From Chitinophagaceae bacterium (GTDB lineage: Bacteria > Bacteroidota > Bacteroidia > Chitinophagales > Chitinophagaceae), in contig DMRT01000056.1 of NCBI GenBank assembly GCA_003455235.1, forward strand, positions 1 to 19,985: 19,985 bases of DNA. Direction: 5' to 3'. Positions within the stretch are counted from its first letter, which is position 1, and the number at the start of each line of letters is the position of its first letter. Positions 16,367 to 19,985 of the stretch are shown here, piece after piece. Below the pieces are notes generated by a model. That model ran no database searches and was not told where the DNA came from. It was given only the letters and a program-made list of their open reading frames with translations. The position numbers and the translations under genes were made by a program.

Positions 16367-16903
16367 TTATCTTTTTGCGAGTACCGATAAAGAAACGGTG
16401 AGATTATCCGACATGGAGATGCTGCTTCCGCCCACACCAAAATCCCGGCGGTTGATCTTGAATTCCCCTTCAAACAGGTAACCACCGTCTTTGGGAGTGG
16501 CGCTGAAACCGAACTCTACTTTTTTAGTAACCCCTTTAATGGTGAGATCTGCATATATATAATACCGGCCGGCGTTGGAAGAGAGTACCACTTTGGTACT
16601 TTTGAATTGAATGGTTTTGTAGGTGGCCACATCAAAATATTCTGCCTGGCGCAGGTGGTTATCGCGGCTTTCGTTATCGGTGTTGATGGTATTGGCATCG
16701 ATGGTTACATCAAAACTGCAGGCCGCTAAATTTTCCGGCGTAAATTTTATATTCCCTTTCAGCCCGGTGAAATCTCCGCCCGTTTTGATACCAAAGTTTT
16801 TGATCACAAAGTGAACCTTACTCCCGTTATCGGTTGGTGTAAGCTGGGCAAAACCAGCCTGGAGGGTCAAAACTGAAATCACAAGTAGAATTATACGTTT
16901 CAT
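16367..16903 (-). CDS. YceI family periplasmic protein
   Basis: This 178-residue protein has a signal peptide (MKRIILLVISVLTLQAGFA, cleavage before QLTP), so it is exported to the periplasm or beyond. The mature part is a YceI-like lipocalin-type barrel: SKVHFVIKNFG near the start, FTGLKGNIKFTPENL, the middle block SFDVTIDANTINTDNESRD with HLRQAEYFDVATY, and ADLTIKGVTKKVEF. YceI proteins bind isoprenoid or other long lipids in their barrel; the ligand here is not known. The length is normal and the ATG at 16903 is clear. The LysE-type gene follows downstream and may be read from the same transcript or from its own box. Confidence 0.93.
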   Translation of the reverse strand: MKRIILLVISVLTLQAGFAQLTPTDNGSKVHFVIKNFGIKTGGDFTGLKGNIKFTPENLAACSFDVTIDANTINTDNESRDNHLRQAEYFDVATYKTIQFKSTKVVLSSNAGRYYIYADLTIKGVTKKVEFGFSATPKDGGYLFEGEFKINRRDFGVGGSSISMSDNLTVSLSVLAKR

Positions 16904-17097
16904 AAAATATCATTTGTTTTATTAAGTAGCGGCTTTTCCGGGAACCGGGTTGCCCATCCTTTTCAATTTACATACCATTGCCCGGTTTCATAGGTAAATT
17001 ACGAATTTCTTAACAGCCCCGTCAAATTCAGCGAAAGGAGTTATTGATTAATCTCTTACCCTGTATCAGTATCTTTGGTATGGTTATTTATTGATTA
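16904..17097. other. Divergent intergenic region between YceI and the PKS operon
   Basis: This 194-base segment must contain promoters for the YceI gene (minus) and the flavoprotein operon (plus). A clear plus-strand box lies at 17070-17077. On the minus side only weak matches are visible. A short CCGG-GAA-CCGG hairpin lies near 16939. No ORF is supported. Confidence 0.6.
17070..17077 (+). promoter_or_regulatory. Promoter -7 box of the type III PKS operon
   Basis: TATCTTTG is an exact match to the Bacteroidota -7 consensus TAnnTTTG, 20 bases before the ATG at 17098. A TTG at 17044-17046 could be a partial -33 element, slightly too far away (23 bases against about 20). Confidence 0.6.
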
Positions 17098-18261
17098 ATG
17101 CCCGGGATACCCAATCAAGTTTTGAACACATACTCTGCAGATATTATTATCATTGGCGGCGGGCTGGCCGGGTTGGTAAGCGCCATTCACCTCAGCAAGG
17201 CAGGGCTACCGGTAATCATCGTGGAAAAGAACGGTTATCCAAAGCACAAGGTTTGCGGGGAATATATTTCCAATGAAGTACTGCCCTACCTGCAGTACCT
17301 GGATGCCGATCCGATGCCCCTGGGAGCAAAGAAGATCAACCGCTTCCTGCTGAGTACCACCCGGGGGAAAACGAGCGAAGCCACCCTCCCGCTTGGAGGA
17401 TTTGGTATCAGCCGTTATACACTCGACCATTTTCTTTCGCAGAAAGCAATAGAAAACAACAGCTACCTGCTGCAGGATTCTGTGACGGATGTTACATACA
17501 TAGGTAACCGGTTCCATATTACCACCAGGGAAGGAAAAGAACTTACCGCAAAGATCATTATCGGCGCCTTTGGTAAAAGAAGTAATATGGATATTAAGCT
17601 TAACCGCCCATTCATTAAGAGCCGCTCACCTTTTGTGGCCGTTAAAACACATATGCAGGGAGCTTTCCCCGATGACCTGGTGGCGCTGCACAATTTCAAC
17701 GGTGGCTATTGCGGCGTATCGCAGGTGGAAAACGGAAACCTGAATGTATGTTACATAGCCAGCTATAAAAATTTTCAGCAGTATAAGAATATAGAAGACT
17801 TTCAGCAGGAAGAACTGTATAAGAATCCGCACCTGAAGAAGCTGTTTGAGAATTCTGTTCCGGTCTTTGATCAGCCGCTAACCATCAGCCAGATATCTTT
17901 TTCCAATAAATCAACGGTGGAGGATCATATCCTGATGTGCGGTGATGCAGCCGGCATGATCCATCCGTTGTGCGGCAACGGGATGGCCATGGCCATCCAC
18001 AGTGCCAAGATTGCATCGGAACTGATCATCGATCATTTCAATAAGAAGATACGTTCAGGAGAGGAACTGGAGGGTGCCTACACCCGGGCCTGGAACAAAG
18101 AATTCCGGTCACGGATAACCACGGGCAGAATATTGCAAAGCTTTTTCGGAAAAGATAACATGGCGAGGATAATGATGTATGGAGTGACGAGCATTCCGGG
18201 AATATTACCCGCCATCATCAAACAAACCCACGGTAAGCCCATCAAGATATCAGCCGCATGA
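17098..18261 (+). CDS. FAD-dependent oxidoreductase, geranylgeranyl reductase-like
   Basis: This 387-residue flavoprotein has an N-terminal Rossmann motif ADIIIIGGGLAGLVSA (Gly20, Gly22, Gly25) with Glu43 for the adenosine ribose. KVCGEYIS (51-58) is the cysteine-containing segment typical of geranylgeranyl-reductase-like enzymes. The second FAD motif lies near 276-298 (MCGDAAGMIHPLCGNGMAMA). No membrane segment is apparent. The family includes polyprenyl reductases and aromatic hydroxylases. Beside a type III polyketide synthase it probably oxidises or reduces the polyketide product, by analogy with the flavoprotein in srsABC-type phenolic-lipid clusters. ATG 17098 follows a good promoter box. 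The stop overlaps the next gene's start by 4 bases (ATGA), so translation is probably coupled. Length and motifs are complete. Confidence 0.88.
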   Translation: MPGIPNQVLNTYSADIIIIGGGLAGLVSAIHLSKAGLPVIIVEKNGYPKHKVCGEYISNEVLPYLQYLDADPMPLGAKKINRFLLSTTRGKTSEATLPLGGFGISRYTLDHFLSQKAIENNSYLLQDSVTDVTYIGNRFHITTREGKELTAKIIIGAFGKRSNMDIKLNRPFIKSRSPFVAVKTHMQGAFPDDLVALHNFNGGYCGVSQVENGNLNVCYIASYKNFQQYKNIEDFQQEELYKNPHLKKLFENSVPVFDQPLTISQISFSNKSTVEDHILMCGDAAGMIHPLCGNGMAMAIHSAKIASELIIDHFNKKIRSGEELEGAYTRAWNKEFRSRITTGRILQSFFGKDNMARIMMYGVTSIPGILPAIIKQTHGKPIKISAA

Positions 18262-18959
18262 AAACAAGAGCCGTTTCACCCGAAAAACTGGATAACCTCT
18301 CCCTGAATGGCAAAGAACTGGAACATGCACTGCAAAGCCTGGAATGGGTGAACCGGCAACTGGGAAACCACCGATCCGTAACCAAGGCCATTAACCGCAT
18401 TTATCAAAAAGAAAAGAAACACCTGGAGATTATTGATCTTGGCTGCGGCGGAGGCGACCTTGCCGCAGCCATTGCAAGATCACTGCGGGCACTGAAGGCC
18501 TCCTTTTCCATAACCGGCATCGATGGCAACCTCAACAGCCTCCAATATGCCCGTGGCAAATATGGAGGTTACCCGGAACTGTTTTTTGAAAAGGCCAACA
18601 TCCTTGATCCCGGGTTCCGGGTTAAGCCCTGCGATATCCTGGTAAGCAGCCATTTTATTTACCACTTCACCGAAGGCGGCCTTATTCAGTTCCTGCACAC
18701 AAATATGCCGGCGTTAAGCACAGCCTTTATCTGCAGTGAACTGGAAAGAAGTAAAATGGCATTGAGCGCATTCAGGCATTCATCTTTCTTATTACCTCTC
18801 AGTAAAATGGCAAAAGAAGACGGACAACTTGCCATCCAGCGTTCCTTCACCCGGAAAGAATGGATGGATATACTTAACCATTCCGGCATACAGGACTATA
18901 AGGTAAAAAAAGTTCTGTTATTCCGTTTATTGATAACCATCTATCCAAACAGAAACTGA
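18258..18959 (+). CDS. Class I SAM-dependent methyltransferase, first of two
   Basis: This 233-residue protein carries motif I IIDLGCGGGDLA (58-69), the acidic strand-2 motif ITGIDGN, and a later ILVSSHFIYHF segment. After that come the cap and C-terminal region with IQRSFTRKEW and ILNHSGI. Together these mark a class I Rossmann methyltransferase in the cytoplasm. It overlaps the flavoprotein gene by 4 bases and ends 4 bases before the second methyltransferase. Its N-terminal helix pattern (LNGKELEHALQSLEWVNRQLG) matches that of the second one, which points to a shared ancestor. A likely substrate is a polyketide-derived phenol or resorcinol made by the synthase downstream; this is inference from context. 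O- or C-methylation cannot be told apart. Confidence 0.87.
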   Translation: MKTRAVSPEKLDNLSLNGKELEHALQSLEWVNRQLGNHRSVTKAINRIYQKEKKHLEIIDLGCGGGDLAAAIARSLRALKASFSITGIDGNLNSLQYARGKYGGYPELFFEKANILDPGFRVKPCDILVSSHFIYHFTEGGLIQFLHTNMPALSTAFICSELERSKMALSAFRHSSFLLPLSKMAKEDGQLAIQRSFTRKEWMDILNHSGIQDYKVKKVLLFRLLITIYPNRN

Positions 18960-18963
18960 TGCC

Positions 18964-19680
18964 ATGCTGGTAAACACCCGGTACCGGAGTACTGAAAAAG
19001 AGATCATGGATGATTTTTCCATGAAAGGAGCATTGCTGCGCAAAACACTCGACCAGATTGCCGTCATCAATAAGCGGCTGGGTGGTAATAAAGCAACCCT
19101 TGACGGACTGGCTGCGTTACTTAAATCAACATCACGGAACAGGCCTCTTGTTATTGCCGACCTGGGCTGCGGAAACGGGGATATGCTGCGCATGGTGGCC
19201 GACTTCGGCAGAAAAAACAAGTATGCTTTCCGGCTGGTAGGCATCGATAACAATGAATTTACCGTAAATTATGCCCGGGAATGTTCGGCCGCTTATCCAG
19301 AAATCAGTTTTTGCAGGATGGATGTAACCGGCCGGGAATTTGAGGAGCAGGAATTCGATATCGTTCTTTGTACCCTGTTTCTTCATCATTTCAGTAACGA
19401 AGAGATTGAGCGGCTGCTTACCGGTTTACTGGAACAAACAGGTACGGGCCTGGTGATAAACGACCTGCACCGGAGTAAAGTGGCATATTACCTGTTCCGG
19501 CTGATCAGTATTTTTATCAGCAGCTCCATGGCCAGGAACGACGGCGCCATTTCCATACTCCGTGGATTTAAAAAAAACGAACTAGTTGATCTTAATAAAA
19601 AACTGCAGGATACAGCCGGCTCCATCAAATGGAAATGGGCTTTCCGGTACCAATGGATAATCAGAAAAAAAACCGAGTAA
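18964..19680 (+). CDS. Class I SAM-dependent methyltransferase, second of two
   Basis: This 238-residue protein has motif I VIADLGCGNGDML (about 62-74), LVGIDNNEFTVNYAR for the adenosine ribose, and FDIVLCTLFLHHF as the post-motif strand. ISILRGFKKNEL near the C-terminus corresponds to IQRSFTRKEW in the preceding gene. The N-terminal pattern MKGALLRKTLDQIAVINKRLG also matches it. ATG 18964 follows the previous stop by 4 bases. The last 28 bases overlap the start of the polyketide synthase gene in another frame. It is probably part of the same pathway, methylating a polyketide product or intermediate. Specificity is not visible from the sequence. Confidence 0.88.
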   Translation: MLVNTRYRSTEKEIMDDFSMKGALLRKTLDQIAVINKRLGGNKATLDGLAALLKSTSRNRPLVIADLGCGNGDMLRMVADFGRKNKYAFRLVGIDNNEFTVNYARECSAAYPEISFCRMDVTGREFEEQEFDIVLCTLFLHHFSNEEIERLLTGLLEQTGTGLVINDLHRSKVAYYLFRLISIFISSSMARNDGAISILRGFKKNELVDLNKKLQDTAGSIKWKWAFRYQWIIRKKTE

Positions 19681-19985
19681 CGATCAGGGCCGTTGCCAAA
19701 CAATTACCTCCCCACTCCCGTTCCACTGAAGAGATCATTCCCTTTATTGAAACATGGCTTGCCGGGCAGGATGAACGCTTCATCCGTAAAGTGCTGAAGA
19801 TATTCGGCAATGCAGGCGTAAGCCGGCGTTATTCCATTATGGGCCCGGAGGAAGTGTTCACCCGCACATCTTTTGAAGAAAAAAATGACATCTACATCCG
19901 GGAATGCACCCGGCTGGCCGAAGCCAGCCTGCTCAAAGCGCTTGACAAAGCCGGCTGGCAGGCCGATGATATTGATTACCTCATC
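19653..19985 (+). CDS. Type III polyketide synthase, N-terminal fragment
   Basis: The gene starts at ATG 19653 (MDNQKKNRVTIRAVAKQL) and is open to the right edge, giving 111 codons. It overlaps the methyltransferase by 28 bases in a different frame. The peptide resembles the start of bacterial chalcone/stilbene-synthase-like enzymes: a short first strand, a helix (EEIIPFIETWLAGQ), then NAGVSRRYSIM, the Arg-Tyr segment before the first conserved loop. RNDIY-like NDIYIRECTRLAEASLLKALDKAG and DDIDYLI follow, leading to the region before the catalytic cysteine. The Cys-His-Asn triad itself lies beyond the window. Such enzymes condense malonyl-CoA onto an acyl-CoA starter to make pyrones or resorcinols. 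A KAS III-type enzyme is the main alternative, but RRYSIM and the neighbouring tailoring genes favour type III PKS. Confidence 0.82.
   Translation, partial: MDNQKKNRVTIRAVAKQLPPHSRSTEEIIPFIETWLAGQDERFIRKVLKIFGNAGVSRRYSIMGPEEVFTRTSFEEKNDIYIRECTRLAEASLLKALDKAGWQADDIDYLI

Overview
The window reads as chromosomal DNA of a Bacteroidota bacterium, probably of the Chitinophagaceae type. The reasons are the Bacteroidota-style C-terminal modules of type IX secretion (T9SS) cargo on three large secreted proteins, the lack of clear Shine-Dalgarno sequences, several matches to the Bacteroidota -7 promoter box TAnnTTTG, and the character of the housekeeping genes. Genus-level placement is inference.

Region 1 (1-3300) is core-like: the 3' end of ispE, an ornithine aminotransferase, a TPR protein with an export signal, and a VIT1/CCC1-type metal transporter five bases behind it. 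Region 2 (3504-12855) is the most unusual part: four consecutive same-strand paralogues encoding large secreted right-handed beta-helix proteins. The first three end in an Ig/FnIII-like module plus a T9SS type A sorting domain. The fourth breaks off before both, directly against a convergent gene. The copies fall into two pairs (1+2 and 3+4). The only strong intrinsic terminator of the window (8710-8745) lies between the pairs. Gaps of 700, 315 and 129 bp separate the copies; the 700-bp one holds inverted repeats and a 31-codon ORF whose start resembles that of the next gene.

Region 3 (12865-16903) holds ordinary genes: on the minus strand a CDF metal transporter downstream of a DnaQ-like exonuclease/GIY-YIG fusion, on the plus strand a small cupin, then on the minus strand a LysE-type exporter downstream of a YceI family protein. 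Two of these minus-strand genes have a TAnnTTTG box only a few bases from the probable start codon, which suggests leaderless or nearly leaderless transcripts.

Region 4 (17098 to the right edge) is a tightly packed plus-strand operon: a geranylgeranyl-reductase-like flavoprotein, two related SAM methyltransferases, and the first 111 codons of a type III polyketide synthase. The genes overlap or nearly touch, with a good promoter box 20 bases before the first ATG. This is a type III PKS pathway with methylating and redox tailoring enzymes, similar in enzyme content to phenolic-lipid/quinone clusters such as srsABC of Streptomyces. The product cannot be named from sequence and the cluster continues past the window.

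No tRNA, rRNA, CRISPR array, insertion sequence or integrase was seen.
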